Assembly: GCF_032884065.1 (NCBI RefSeq)
Contig: NC_088863.1
Span: 41,262,880 to 41,326,879 of the forward strand
Length of the DNA stretch: 64,000 nucleotides
From: Artemia franciscana
Lineage: Eukaryota; Arthropoda; Branchiopoda; Anostraca; Artemiidae
Direction of reading: 5' to 3'
In this document: in pieces, positions 10,446-21,942 of the stretch
Position numbering within the stretch: position 1 is the first letter of the stretch
Layout: every line of letters begins with the position of its first letter
Made by a program: the position numbers and the translations under genes
The notes under the pieces: model-generated
Told to the model about the DNA's origin: nothing
Seen by the model: the letters and a program-made list of their open reading frames with translations, nothing else
The model's database searches: none

Positions 10446-10639
10446 CGATTAGCAATCACCATCAACAAAGCTCAAGGGCAATCATTAGAATCATGAGGTA
10501 TAGATCTGAATACGGATTGTTTTCCCATGGACCATTATATGTTGCATGTTCAAGAGTCGGTAAACCTGACAATCTATTTATATGCACAGACAATGGGACA
10601 GCAAAGAATGTTGTATATTCGCAAGTTTTACGTAGTTAA
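10446..10639 (+). pseudogene. Helitron helicase C-terminal remnant
   Basis: 10446-10493 reads RLAITINKAQGQSLES before a TGA. After a frameshift, 10526-10639 reads [16 protein letters not shown] and on to a TAA. TINKAQGQ and YVACSRV are conserved C-terminal helicase motifs of Helitron Pif1-like proteins. One nonsense codon and one frameshift make it inactive. Confidence 0.85.
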
Positions 10640-10640
10640 A

Positions 10641-10745
<105 letters not shown>

Positions 10746-10866
10746 ATATTCACATGTGGGACATGGGACACATTTACAATGGCGCGTAACTAATATGGCG
10801 CGTAACGACTTATGCGCACTATTATGGGCTTGGGGGGGGGCGTGAAGCGCCCCCACCAACTAGGTG

Positions 10867-10900
10867 TTGGGGTGGCGCGAAGCGCCACCCCAACAGCTAG
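10867..10900 (+). other. Helitron 3' terminal hairpin and CTAG end
   Basis: TTGGGGTGGCGC pairs with GCGCCACCCCAA around a GAA loop, then ACAG-like spacing and CTAG. Helitrons end in CTRR preceded by a short hairpin; this fits exactly. Confidence 0.85.
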
Positions 10901-11398
10901 TATATATATTAAACTAAGTTGTTGTGTTTGTGTGTCTGTCGACTGACGTCATGTTTGTCGGCTGACGTCATTATAAGGATTGATCTGTATGTCGTCATGA
11001 AATTGTTTGTCGACTGACTTCATGTTTGTCGACTGACGGAATTACAGACCGGGACCCAAATGACAACCGGGACACCGGGACACAGGGAATATAAATGACG
11101 ACCGGGACACTCAAAGAGAAATTACAAACTGGGACACCGGGACACAAATAACGACCGGGACATATAAATGACGACCGGGACACTCAAAGATAAATTACGG
11201 ACATCAAAGAATGTTGTATATTCGCAAGTTTTACGTAGTTAAAAACATACATATATCTATCTATACTCACAGGTGGGACACAGGGACACAACTACAATGG
11301 CGCGTAACGACTTACGCGCATGGGGGGGGGCTTGGGGGCGCGAAGTGCCCCCACCAACTAGTGGTTGGGGCGGCGCAAAGCGCCACCCCAACAGCTAG
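10901..11398 (+). mobile_element. Helitron copy C, short non-autonomous
   Basis: It begins TATATATATTAAACTAAG directly after the CTAG of copy B, carries several GACTGACGTCAT repeats (10940-11040), a short CCGGGACAC block, the last 30 bp of the helicase remnant (near 11210-11240), and ends with the hairpin (11365-11391, one mismatch) and CTAG at 11395-11398. At 498 bp it is a compact end-to-end derivative of the same family. Confidence 0.85.
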
Positions 11399-11727
11399 TT
11401 ATTAATATAAATACAGAAGAGGGTGGGGCCAAGGATGCTTACCTGGGGTACCCCGCTTATAACTGGTGCAGACTCTGAAAATATGGGGTCTCCATTGTCA
11501 GAGTAGACCATGACCTTCTGGATTCGGCCAATCAGAAATGATATTATCCACTCCACAGTGTCAGCATGGACTCCATATGCATGGAGCTTATGTAAAAGAT
11601 ATTCGTGGACAACTTTACCGAAGGCCTTTGCTTGGTCGAGTAACAGGACATCAACTGCTTTACCTTCCTCAATTAACTTAGTGACTATATCATAAGAGTG
11701 GATCAGGTTCGTCTCAATGGAGACCAT
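11399..11727 (-). pseudogene. LINE reverse transcriptase, palm region up to the insertion
   Basis: The frame has AVDVLLLDQAKAFGKVVHEY (motif A, with Asp kept but local changes), then SGVPQVSILGPTLFCIYIN, and stops being LINE sequence at the Helitron boundary. The catalytic YADD lies beyond the insertion, at about 9140-9150. Confidence 0.85.
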
Positions 11728-12396
11728 GGAGACCTTCTAAAACCATGTTGAAATTTCGACAGTAAGCCATTTTTTCAAGATGGTTAATAATCGCGTCATT
11801 GAAAATACTTTCGAGCAGTTTAGAAATGACTGATGTGAGACTAATAGGCCGGTAAATTTCAGGGTTATTTTTATCTCCCTTCTTGAAAATTGAAACTATA
11901 TTAGCCGATTTACAATCAGGCCTTGTTCGGATCCAACTTATTCAGGCGCTTGAGAACATTATCTACATCAATCACAACAGATAGCATTTCGTAGACATAG
12001 TTTCTTTCCGGGAAAGGGGGAGGAGGAGATACTAAAACTGAATGAGAGAAATTAGTAGCATATATGGAATTTAAACAATTTGCGATGTCTGTGAGGGGAA
12101 TCAAGCACAATAGCATCAGGACGTATAAGATGGCATATTCTACATCTATTAGGATTAGAGCTGGAAACATATTTCCAAAACTTTTTGGGGTTTGTTTTTG
12201 CACTAAGGGCTATATTTACTTCATAATCACTTATGATTTTACGTGTGAGATTTCTCAGCATGTTACTGTATTTCTTGAAATCAGCAAGATGATTCTCCTG
12301 TTTTGATTTCTTGGACTTCTTCCATGCCTTATTCTTACTCTTAATGCCTTCTCTTACCTCTTTAGTGAGAAATGGCAATGTTATGGTTTTCTCTGT

Positions 12397-12967
12397 TTAT
12401 GTTATGGAAGTAAATTGCTTCTCAACTGCAAACCAGCATGACTTAAAATTGAACCATGAATCATCTACATTATCACTAACAATCAAAGATTGCCAATCAA
12501 CTTCAGACAAGTGTTCTTGGATTTTATTATAATCTGTATAAGATATTTTTTTCATATTACTTGGCCCAGTGGAAACCAGCACCGAAAACATAACACAATT
12601 GTGGTCACTAGAGCCGATTGCAGGTAAATATTTAATAAACATGACTGTGTCAGGGTTATTTGTAAATACCAAGTCAAGTGTAGTTGGGTTTTGACCATCT
12701 CTATAACGGGTTGGTTGATCAATCAGTTGAGTGAGGACGAGATTTGCTACAGAATTTGAGATTTGCTTACAGAGTTGTTTGGGCAGGGTTGTTTGGAGTT
12801 GTGAATCTGCAGCCGTCAACCCATATTATATCTGGCATATTAAAGTCACCAGTGCTGAAAACAGAATTTGAACTAGATGAAGCTAGTTTACTCACAAGAT
12901 CAGCCACGACTTGGTGTGAATCATTAGCATTAGGTGCGGAGGAACTTCGATAAATATTTCCAACCAT
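12397..12967 (-). pseudogene. LINE endonuclease fragments
   Basis: Frame 12767-12967 carries VGNIYRSSS and FSTGDFNMPDIIW; frame 12397-12819 carries QPTRYRDGQNPTTLDLVFTN and IGSSDHNCVMF. These are the GDFN, DLV and SDH motifs of the apurinic-type endonuclease of CR1/Jockey LINEs. They lie in two frames joined near 12790. The N-terminal part, upstream to about 13300, is further broken. Confidence 0.85.
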
Positions 12968-13559
12968 TAATGTCTCTTCAGGGAACTAACACTAAATAGC
13001 TACAAATTCCATCCATGGATAGTCATCAACATAAGGGAATAAACTCAGTATTTTAGTTTTAAAATTATTCTTCACATAAATAACAGTGCCTCTCCTGCAC
13101 CCTTTTGAACAAAAATTAGAAAAAAAAAACTTCATAACCATCTACTGCAATATGGGAATCCTCAAACTTTATTAGAGAGTTTTTCGGAATAAACTTCTGT
13201 AGCACAAAAAAATATCAATATGCTGATTAGCTAATAGCATCTTCACCCCTGGCAGTTTGTTTGTAATACAGTCCAGATTTGAATGCATCACTTTCAAGAA
13301 TCTTCTATTTCTTCCTTGATTACTCAATGCCTCACCGCATTGGGGTGCGTTTCACTTCCTTCAATCAGCGGCTCCGCTGAGCGTGGTGCCGCATCTGCAT
13401 TCATGGATACTGCAGTGAGGTAGGAGCAACTTAATTCAGATAACAAACCACTATCGGCAGGAGAGACACAAGATGAATAACTAGATAAACTTACATCACT
13501 AACAACACTAGAACTTGAAGATTTGAACTATTTACAACGGCAGAAGTCGAATCTATTGT

Positions 13560-14016
13560 TCCATGTCTTGGGAATCCTCAGGTGGGTGTCGAGCGCCCAG
13601 GACATCGTTTTTTGAAACGATCGACAAGTCACGAGTAACCAAACCAGTCTCACCAGCCTCACTTCTACGCTTCACTTCTTCAACAAGTCTTTTTCTAAGC
13701 TCCCTATCATCTCTAAAAAATCACTATGAAACTGGACACACTCCTTTTGTTGTCTAGAGACCTGAAGAATCTTCTTCTTGATATCCCACGAAGAGACCGA
13801 GAAAAGGAGCGGAGCAGGCCGGGACGTGGTATTGGGTCTACTGGTTGAAGCATTTAGCCTTCTGACGGTCGTGATTGGTCCAGGGTCAAAATCATAAGAT
13901 GAGCGAATAATATGCGTGATTGCACCAGTTTCATCATCAGCTGGAACAATACCATATACTATGATATTCAATCGACGTTTCTCCCTGTCCTGTTCCGATC
14001 TGATTACCTTCCTCAC
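13560..14016 (-). pseudogene. LINE ORF1-like segment
   Basis: The frame begins near 14016 and reads RRLNIIVYGIV, then FSVSSWDIKKKIL. In a second frame, from about 13700 to a TAG near 13562, it reads KRLVEEVKRR. The first motif and the following spacing resemble ORF1 RNA-binding proteins of CR1/L2-type LINEs. Assignment rests on this motif and on position just upstream of the endonuclease. Confidence 0.5.
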
Positions 14017-14208
14017 TTCTGCGGCAAAATCGGGGTTTGTACTTGATATAGTTTCATGAACAATATACTCTTAACGAGTTTTTTCTAACTTCTGATCTAT
14101 TTAAATCGTTTTTTTTTTAGGCCAGAGCATACCAGGATGCCAATTTTCCCGAAAAACTATGGAGCCTTGATCGAGAAAAATACACAATTAATGCTTGTTT
14201 ATAAAGAT

Positions 14209-14341
<133 letters not shown>

Positions 14342-15850
14342 GAGGATGACACGTCTTAAGGCGCATCTCCATGGTTTTAGTCTTATGCTGCTTTCCTATC
14401 AATGCCCTATATGATTCTTAGGAATATGCACTTTTAGTGATCATTTCTATATTTGTCACTTTGTACTCTTAAACGTGACAAAAAATGTGACGTGTTTTCT
14501 CCAGAATTAGCTTAGGTAGTTAAATAAAAGCGGCACAATTCTAAAAGAAATGGTTCTACGTTCTAAACCTCTATTCCAAAGTGATAAAAAGTAAACAAAA
14601 ATTCATGGCATACGGGTCGAAAAACCTCATTAATGTTACATTAATTAAATGATTGTTTCGACTTTTTCTTTAAAAATTGACTATTTAGTTTTTATCGAAT
14701 GCCCTTTTTTAAGGCCCTATGTTGACATGAAAAATCTTTATTTTGGATGAGACCCTGGTTTAGGGCCTATACAGTCAGTAACGTTCAGAGGGGGAACAAT
14801 AGTAGTTGTGTGTATTTGTAATTTTAAAAAATGCCCTATTTATCCTTTATGAAATTGTTGTGTTTCTCCACGGTTTTTCCGTTGGCCATTCCCACGATTT
14901 GTTTTGATAACCCATCTTGGCAGTTAACGGTGGTAGATGTTTCTCCTCGTAAACTCCCCTCACGGAAAATCCTCCAGGAAAAATCCGTCCCCCAAAAAAT
15001 TTCCTTCAGATAATTCTCCTCATCTTCCCCTTGGATAATTTTGGATGCTCATTAGAGAGGCAATGCTCTAGCATTGCCTATAGTAAAGAGCCGTAAGGCT
15101 TCAATATAACCATTTTTTATTTTATTTTTTTCCCGATACACTTCATATGGAAGGGATAGTCTTACAAAACTTTTAATGAGATTCATTCTATTGCTAGTTA
15201 CAGTTTTATAGTTCTGTTTGCCTTTTAAGGAGTCAAAAGTCATTTTGAGGACAATAATTTGAGGACAACCAGAGCCCCCCTCCCTCAGTGGCATTCCAAA
15301 CAAATTCGTTAGATGGCCATTTTCTTTGAAATAGTTCAAGGGCCAAAAAAACTAAAGCCTTCGGGGCTAACAAAATCCCCACAGACTTCGGGACAATGGT
15401 TGTAAGTTGCGCATGTTACCCATTTTTAGCATATAAAATTTCACCCATTGTTAACATGTAATATTTTATGAATAAGGCAGTCTTATAAACTTTGGAGGAT
15501 CCTCATTCGGTTAAAATTCGTAAGTTATATGTCCCTTTCATGGAAGGGATGATCGTATAAACTTGAGAATGGGATCATTTGATTGGAAATAAGAAGTTTT
15601 TTCGTTATTTTTAAGAATCAAAAGTGATCGGAAGGCAACTAGCTCCCCCCCATAAGTCCTTTTATCTGAAATACATGTGACAAAATCGCAACGGGGATTT
15701 TAAGGGGGTGACTCGTTGTCAACAATTCCCGTTCTAATTAAGCCTAATGTACTGATACTGAAAGATGCATGCCTCTGCTTCTATTTTTCATTCAGCTTCC
15801 AGGTCTGTAAAGCTATCCACAAAACCACATTTATAGAAACACCATCATTA
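14342..15850. other. Unassigned, with a diverged two-copy repeat
   Basis: No gene is recognised. A block beginning CATATGGAAGGGATAGTCTT at 15146 is echoed at 15539 (CATGGAAGGGATGATCGT); both run on to AATCAAAAGTGAT-like and CCCCCC-rich segments. This looks like an old dispersed repeat in tandem. Other short frames have no motif. Confidence 0.45.
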
Positions 15851-17525
15851 TTATACAACGAATTCTGACCTCCTGTTTTCATTATTACCACCTCTATAAA
15901 TAATGCTTTCTATACATATGGCAATATCATGGTGAACATCAAGAAAGGAAAATTTGGCAAATCTTTTCTCCGTCATTTTATTTCTCATTTTTGTTTTCTA
16001 TCTTCTCAAGGTGAAACTTCGTTCAACAGAGGCCATACTGACAGAAAGGGTCATGAAGATCTGCAAGAGCGTTGAAATATTCAGAAAAATATCAGCACTG
16101 AAGTTGTGTTTCTTTAAATTTTCCCTTGGTGTTTCAGGTATTCTGCTTGCACCTGCATTGCTTTCTCTTAGACGAATTCTCTCAGGCTTTCCATATTGTT
16201 GCTTCGCCGGTCAGGGCAGATTCACAAATCGAATGGTGGTGGGCCAATTACTGACAAATATTGTGCTCAGAAGTCATGAATTGTTCCAGCGAATTGTTAT
16301 TTATTCCTTTCCGTACAATTTATTGATAAGAAAATACTGTTTAAAAGTGTCCTGTGTTTTAGCAGAAAAACAGCTTTCTAATTCCAAAATAACGGTATTC
16401 AACAGAGGAACAAAAACTGGCTGTCTATAATATGTCGATAATATTCCTAGTGTGAACTGAATGGCACATTAATCCGATTTATTTGCTTTTTCGCTATCCT
16501 TGGAAGTACAATTTTTTTAAACCTAAGTCGGTTGCTACATTAATTACCTCGTCAAATATTTTTTGAAACTCGCTTTCACTCTCCCGACGCTTGATTTCCA
16601 GCAGGGTAAAAACGCCCTTAACATGACTTGCTGCGGATGAAAAGTCTAAGTCCATCTACTGAAATAGACGACTGAGCGGTAAGATCAATCCTGATATGTT
16701 ACTAAGAGTGTAAATGGTTACTACCATATCGAAGGATGTGACAGCAGTCAGTAAGGATTTTGATTTTGCTGCAGTTGTGCATCCTGTCCAGCCGCTGATG
16801 ACTTCAAGAGCTTCTAGGATTTTTAGGGAGCTTTACCACGAACCGCATTAAGAAATCATGCCTTTGAATCCAGTGTGTTTCACACATGCCAGATAGCTGT
16901 GTGTTCATTACTCTGGTTAAAACATAATTGCGCTTTGTAGAAGCACAAAAACAAAACAAAACGACTGTTTCTTTTATTACTCCGATGGAATTTCTAACAC
17001 TCTGGACAGAGGGAGTTTTTGATATAGAAATATTTTGACGATGGTTGAAACATCGGCAACTCAGGGCATTCTTTACTATCTTTTGAATTTCTTTCACAAC
17101 ACCACAATGTTTTGAAATCACCCAAACATATCCAACAGTGCCTCTCACAATTTTCTAAATCTAGCCCACGAGATCGAAGAAAATTCAACATAACATTTCC
17201 AAGCGTTTCCCTTATAATAATCGGTTAGAAGTTTTCAATACTGTACGAGCAACATGTTTTACGCATTTGTAAAAAAAAACAACAAAACCCTTACGTCTTG
17301 TGCAATTGTAATTGTAGCAAAGGGAATGCCTAGCAATGACTTGTGTGACACATGTGTAGTTTCATCAATAGCCACAGTGTAGAACTTAACAGAATGAAAT
17401 CTTGCAAGAATTTCTTTAAGAATCAATTTGGTAAAACCTTTAGCTAATTCATTTTAAGTTGTTTTGCTTAAAAAAGTAGTATTTGCACTTGATGTATCCG
17501 AAATGTTGTTTTATAGTGATGTCGC
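15851..17525 (-). pseudogene. hAT transposase relic (DUF4371/ZMYM1-like)
   Basis: Minus-strand blocks appear in family order: FLSKTT and VAIDETTHVSHKS (about 17500-17310), CFNHR and SVRNSIG (about 17070-16980), KRNYVL and GMCETHWIQRHDFLMRF (about 16930-16840), ALEVISGW and a DMVVTIYTLS helix (about 16810-16710), and FQKIFDEVINVA (about 16560). The C-terminal dimerisation block follows (TLLQIFMTLSVSMASVERSF, then MRNKMTEKRF, about 16090-15950), with a stop at 15851-15853. Many stops and frameshifts interrupt it. The DETTDVS and CETRW signatures are typical of the DUF4371 hAT group. The zinc-finger N-terminus is not seen. Confidence 0.85.
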
Positions 17526-18601
17526 CACTATTTACTCGCACCTTAAAAGTTCTCGATGGTTCCTATTAGACATTTCTTTGTTTTACAATAAGAATCCTAG
17601 ATTTGAAAATTATCCTAGCTTGCCTTTACAAAAAAGTAGTTAAAAAGAAAAGTAATAGCAGTTAGTACAGTTATTTAATTTTATCATAAATAAACTTTTT
17701 GAATAAAAATAACCTTAGTGGAAGTGATGAAAGAGTTGAGAGCGATTGCTAATTCAAGTAAAGCCAAGACGGATAGCCTCAGTCGGAGGCAAAGCTGGCA
17801 TAACCTTTTTTAGCATTGTATAAAAATGATGTCCTGTCACCTGTTGGTAGATAGTCAATCATCCATTTTAGGGGAGAACTAAGGTAGATAGGCATGAAGT
17901 AAGAGGCATGAAGCCTCTTATTCTATTAAGGATTTCTATTAATCTTATTATATATTATATTAAGGCAGATAGGCATGAAGCCCACTAGAATCGCAATGGG
18001 AATGACCGAGATTTTTGGGTTGACTCATGACGGACAATGTCCACTAAACTTGCATGCAAAACAAGTCCTGGACTATGAGGCAGACAAGCAACCTAAGCCT
18101 AATAGGCCCGCCCACTTAGAGTCTCAGACCGGCAGCCAAGTTCTAGGATTGACATATGACCGACAAGTCCTCCGGACCCGCATGCGAGCGGGGCAACCTT
18201 TATTCTTCATACTGTGAGTTTATGGCACGGGTGAACGGTGGGATTAACCATGATTCTAGGCAGGAGTAACTCTAATACTTAAGCATTTGCTTTTGGAGAG
18301 GCATCCCCGCTTAGAGTTTTGGGCAGGCAACCCGACTTGGGGAGCTCAGATAGTTAAACTAACACAAAATTGATTCGAAATTGGTTTACTGACAAGTCAC
18401 CTTTATATGAATATTATTTATTCAAATTAGTTCATCTTTTCTTTGGTGTCCCAGTCAGACTTGACCTCGTCAGGGCAAGTTTGAAAGGTACTCATGAACC
18501 CTTTCTATTGAAGACTAATCGGTTGTATGAGCTGATACCCAAGAAATCATATTTGTGTGTGGTCGATAGTGAAGAAACAAAGCCAAAGAAAGGACCTAGG
18601 T
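17526..18601. other. Unassigned, repeat-like GC-richer block
   Basis: At 17975-18217 a frame of 80 codons contains an internal echo (GACTCATGACGGACAA and GACATATGACCGACAA), suggesting an old duplication inside a repeat leader rather than a gene. The short blocks CCTAGATTTGAAAAT (17588) and TAGATTTGAGAAT (29571) are shared with the flank of the intact LINE, so part of this is a dispersed repeat. Confidence 0.4.
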
Positions 18602-19228
18602 CAGTGGATCCCAACCGATTTTAGGCCATGCCCCACCTAGGTATTTTTAAAATCCTAATTCCCCTCGTGATATTTAAATTTTGTTATTGAAAAGTTTACG
18701 TGCGTTCATCTGAAGGAAGCTTAAAAGGCCATTAAATTGGTATCCTTTGCTCAAGACATATTTTGTACTCAAGACATATTTTATACCAATGGAAAATATT
18801 GACTAAATACAATACCTTTTATACAACGTATAATATCATTGCAATACTATCATGTATCTTTTTTGCTCTTTAGATCCATATGAGTGCGTCATCATTCACA
18901 CGAACAATGTTTTTTTTCTTCAAATTAAGTCTCTAAAATATAGTCATCCGAAGGGGCACCAGTGACGGTTTTAGGCCTGGTCAGGAAGTAGAAGCCCCCC
19001 TCCCCACTTTTCTGACATCTAACTTTAAATCCTATTATTTTATATTTTTAGACTATTATTGAGGTACTTAATTGACTAAAACATCGTCATAATTGTAATT
19101 TCAGTTTAACCTGTCCCCCCAGTTTATGAGGCCTAAAACCGCTACTGGGGTGCATATCCTCAGCATGACCCACCAAAATATTGCTAAGCCTCACCGGTAG
19201 GGCCTAAGCCCCATATTGGGAATCATGG
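18602..19228. mobile_element. Non-autonomous hAT-like element
   Basis: The left end reads CAGTGGATCCCAACC followed by TTTTAGGCCATGCCCCACC; the right end reads GGGCCTAAGCCCC then ATTGGGAATCATGG. CAGTGG-CCCAACC ends with a 'CACGCCCCACC'-like inner block are typical of hAT non-autonomous elements. The 8-bp target duplication is not clear. A separate MITE lies inside. Confidence 0.5.
18957..19152. mobile_element. 196-bp MITE nested in the hAT-like element
   Basis: Ends are imperfect inverted repeats: CACCAGTGACGGTTTTAGGC against GCCTAAAACCGCTACTGGGG. The interior is AT-rich with C-runs. A partial second copy with the same right end (CCTAAAACCGCTACT) is at about 20360-20465. Confidence 0.6.
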
Positions 19229-21390
19229 GGCTAGATACTTATGCCAGTTTGTCTACATTTTATCTGCCCCTGATACATTATACATATATATATACATTTA
19301 TGGTTCAAGTGTCTGCAATGTCAATATTTTATTTCCGAAACAATTAAGGTTATATCGCACCTATCAAACTTTTGTTGGCTAAGCCCCCCCCCCAAAAAAA
19401 AAATAATGATGCTGTATCCCCCCACGTTGCCAAGGCAACGCAAATGTAATTAAATTTTGTCAAAATCAGAGTTATAAAGGGGCGTATTATTTAATAGCTG
19501 GGAGATATGGAATACTGAGATATTGCTTCTGTTACCAAGTAAGAGAACGACAAAGTTCACAATTAAGACCCCCCACGACATTATAGGGTTTTCCCTGTCT
19601 TAAATTGTGTGTGAACGGCAATTTTGTGGCCTACTTTTAGACAGTGCCATAAAATCTATTTTAGTGGGATTTTGGTCAAAAATTGATACAATTTATTTCA
19701 AAGCATTGGCAGTGCTAGCCCGTACTCTTAGATAGCTTAGTAGTAGTCCTATCCCATCCTTTATTTTTTTTTTTATATATTACAGTGAGAGTTTGTAATG
19801 TCTTTTTCTGTGCAAGAGGAAGGGGGCGAAAAACAAACCACTCAAAGAGCTTCTAAAAACGATGATAAATTATCCATATGTGCTTGACAATGTACAAAAC
19901 CATTATGTATCATCAAGCTATTTATTAGGGCTGTCCAATCTAAGATACGATGTTAAGAAAACAAAATTATATAACTGATACCCATAGCTGTTTTTTTTAG
20001 AAGTATCGGAAGCTCATTCAGGACATTGTGAATAGGAAACAACTGGATCAACAGGTTAGAGGAATCAGACCCAACTTCTTTAAAACGTGTGAAAATTATT
20101 GTTGAATGTACTCCATTTGTCTTGTTCTTAGGGATTTTTTTCGACCAAATTATTTTCAATGATTAGCTTTAAAAAAATTAATATGTTGTGCTATTACATT
20201 GTTTATTCTGAAATAGTGTGCCTTCCATAATTATTTAGTGTGCAGTAAAGCGGATGAAGAGGCGACTAAAATTTCTGGGAACCAGGGTTCAGACCAGCCA
20301 GTCACAAGACGGTCAAAGAGTCGTGACCTTCAAGAGAAGCGTTTCCAGGTCTAAGCAGGGGGGGGGGCAGGTGCCTACTGCCTTCCTTTTATTTTATATT
20401 TTTACACTCCTGTGATATACCCTTCCCCCGCACCACCCCCATTATGAGTCCTAAAACCGCTACTACCCTCCAGGTAACCATAGCCAAACAACTAACACAG
20501 TTTTGTGCTACTTTCTTGCCTAGGCAGCTTTGTACACTATTTTTTCTTATTTTTTTTCATGCTTAATGAATCGTCAGAAGATAGATATAAGAATGTGCTA
20601 AGATCTACCAGTTTTCCTATAATAAACGATTTCAATGTGTTAAGAACAACTGGTCTTTAATGTGCAACTATTCCTAAAACTGAGAGGCTCAGTATTGAGG
20701 TAAACCAAATTCAGAAATAAAATTCAAAAATTTTGGTTTCCCCAAGTTAAAGGGTCAAATTTCAACCAACTATTTTACATTATTATATTTTTAAAGTAGT
20801 GAAAACTACAAAACCATTTTGACATGGAAAATATGACCATTTTTAGTTAAAAATTGAGAGCAACAAACCATAGCAAGTGGGAAGAAATTTGGATCATTGT
20901 TACTACCAAAATAAACCAAAGATCATTAGCTCACTTTACAAACTGCTGCAATACTTTATTTAATAAATGACAATTTAGCTACAATATAAAATGGCTTTCA
21001 GCTACACCACACCATCAGTAGTTGAACTTAATGATAAAAAATAATTATTTCACTTTTATTTAGAATCAACCAAATAAGATTGCGAATATTCTTTTTCATA
21101 GCCAAAAAATATATACAGTGTAATGTTCGTCTAATAATAATAGTAATAAGAAAAAGATACAATAAGTAGCATTAAAAAAAGCATATTCAACAAGTTCTTC
21201 ATTTAGCTGACGGTTTTAAGAAGCAGGGAACAATTACTAGAGAGATGCAGATTATAAGCCCTGGGAATATTTGATAAAATTATTTTGTTTTTCTGTTATT
21301 TCTCTCACTGTAAAAGCTGCTTACAGACAAACGTTTTCTGCTTCTTCTTGAAACTCTTAGTCAATTTTAATTTAAAATACGGATTCATGA
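19229..21390. other. Unassigned intergenic sequence
   Basis: No gene is recognised. Contents seen: a CGTTGCCAAGGCAACG hairpin (19424-19439), the partial MITE copy (about 20360-20465), and low-complexity A/T runs. The minus frame 19953-20159 has no family motif. Confidence 0.5.
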
Positions 21391-21404
21391 AAAGTCTTTT
21401 TAAG

Positions 21405-21942
21405 TGAAGAAGAATCAAGTGTGGTGGATAGAGAAGTTGAGAGGAAAAGAATAAAAAGAGATGAAAGTATTCTGAACCTGGACGAGTTGATTCGTCAAAG
21501 CCAAGAATCATTAAAAAGCTCCAAGATTACTGTCGATGATAGTATTTCAGCTCCTTTAGATTGGAGCTTGAGTCTTCTAAATAATATCCACTGGAGAGTG
21601 GGGAAAACAGATCTTGAAAATGATTTAAAAGCTCTTAAAGTACTTACTACATATATCGACGCTGTGAAACAACCATCGCTCAGATGCTGTAGTGTACTTA
21701 GAAGAATCACAAGTAAGACAAGCCGTCTTTCTCAGATCATTTCCGAAGGCTTTGTAACCCATTTGGGTAAATTGAAATTCCAATGTAATTGTGACAGACA
21801 TAGTAATAGAAATCAAATTGCTGAAGAAGCTCTGAAATCAATTTCAGCAGCAGCTGCCACTCCCTACGGTTTCCATCAGATGAAATCCTTGCTGGAATCA
21901 GATTTTTCGAATGTAGCAGTTTCTCTGCCTTACCTCAAAATG
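21405..21942 (+). CDS. ARMC5-like armadillo-repeat protein, single exon
   Basis: An open frame from about 21391 (after a TGA) to 21945 gives about 175 aa. Its C-terminal two thirds align by eye with the region of vertebrate ARMC5 between the armadillo repeats and the BTB domain: a helix pair LKVLTTYIDAVKQPSLRCC, SVLRRITSKTSRL, SEGFVTHLGKL, then TPYGFHQMKSLLES and VAVSLPYL. ARMC5 is a substrate adaptor of a CUL3 ubiquitin ligase acting on RNA polymerase II. The exon probably ends at the strong donor AT|GTAAGC (21942/21943). The 5' boundary is not certain. No BTB-coding exon was found downstream, so the gene may be interrupted, or continue beyond repeats, or be an old fragment. Identity is tentative. 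Confidence 0.5.

Larger units (their letters stand above)
11399..14050 (-). mobile_element. CR1/Jockey-type LINE, 5' part
   Basis: On the minus strand, from 14050 down, there is an ORF1-like segment (13560-14016), a broken endonuclease (about 13300-12400), an endonuclease-RT linker (12052-12378) and the first half of the RT (11399-11727) ending at FCIYIN beside the Helitron CTAG. The RT continues at 9164. Frameshifts and stops are frequent. Confidence 0.85.

Noticed and set aside
15954..16430. 158-codon forward ORF
   Set aside because: The opposite strand encodes the hAT dimerisation domain here, so this frame is a shadow.
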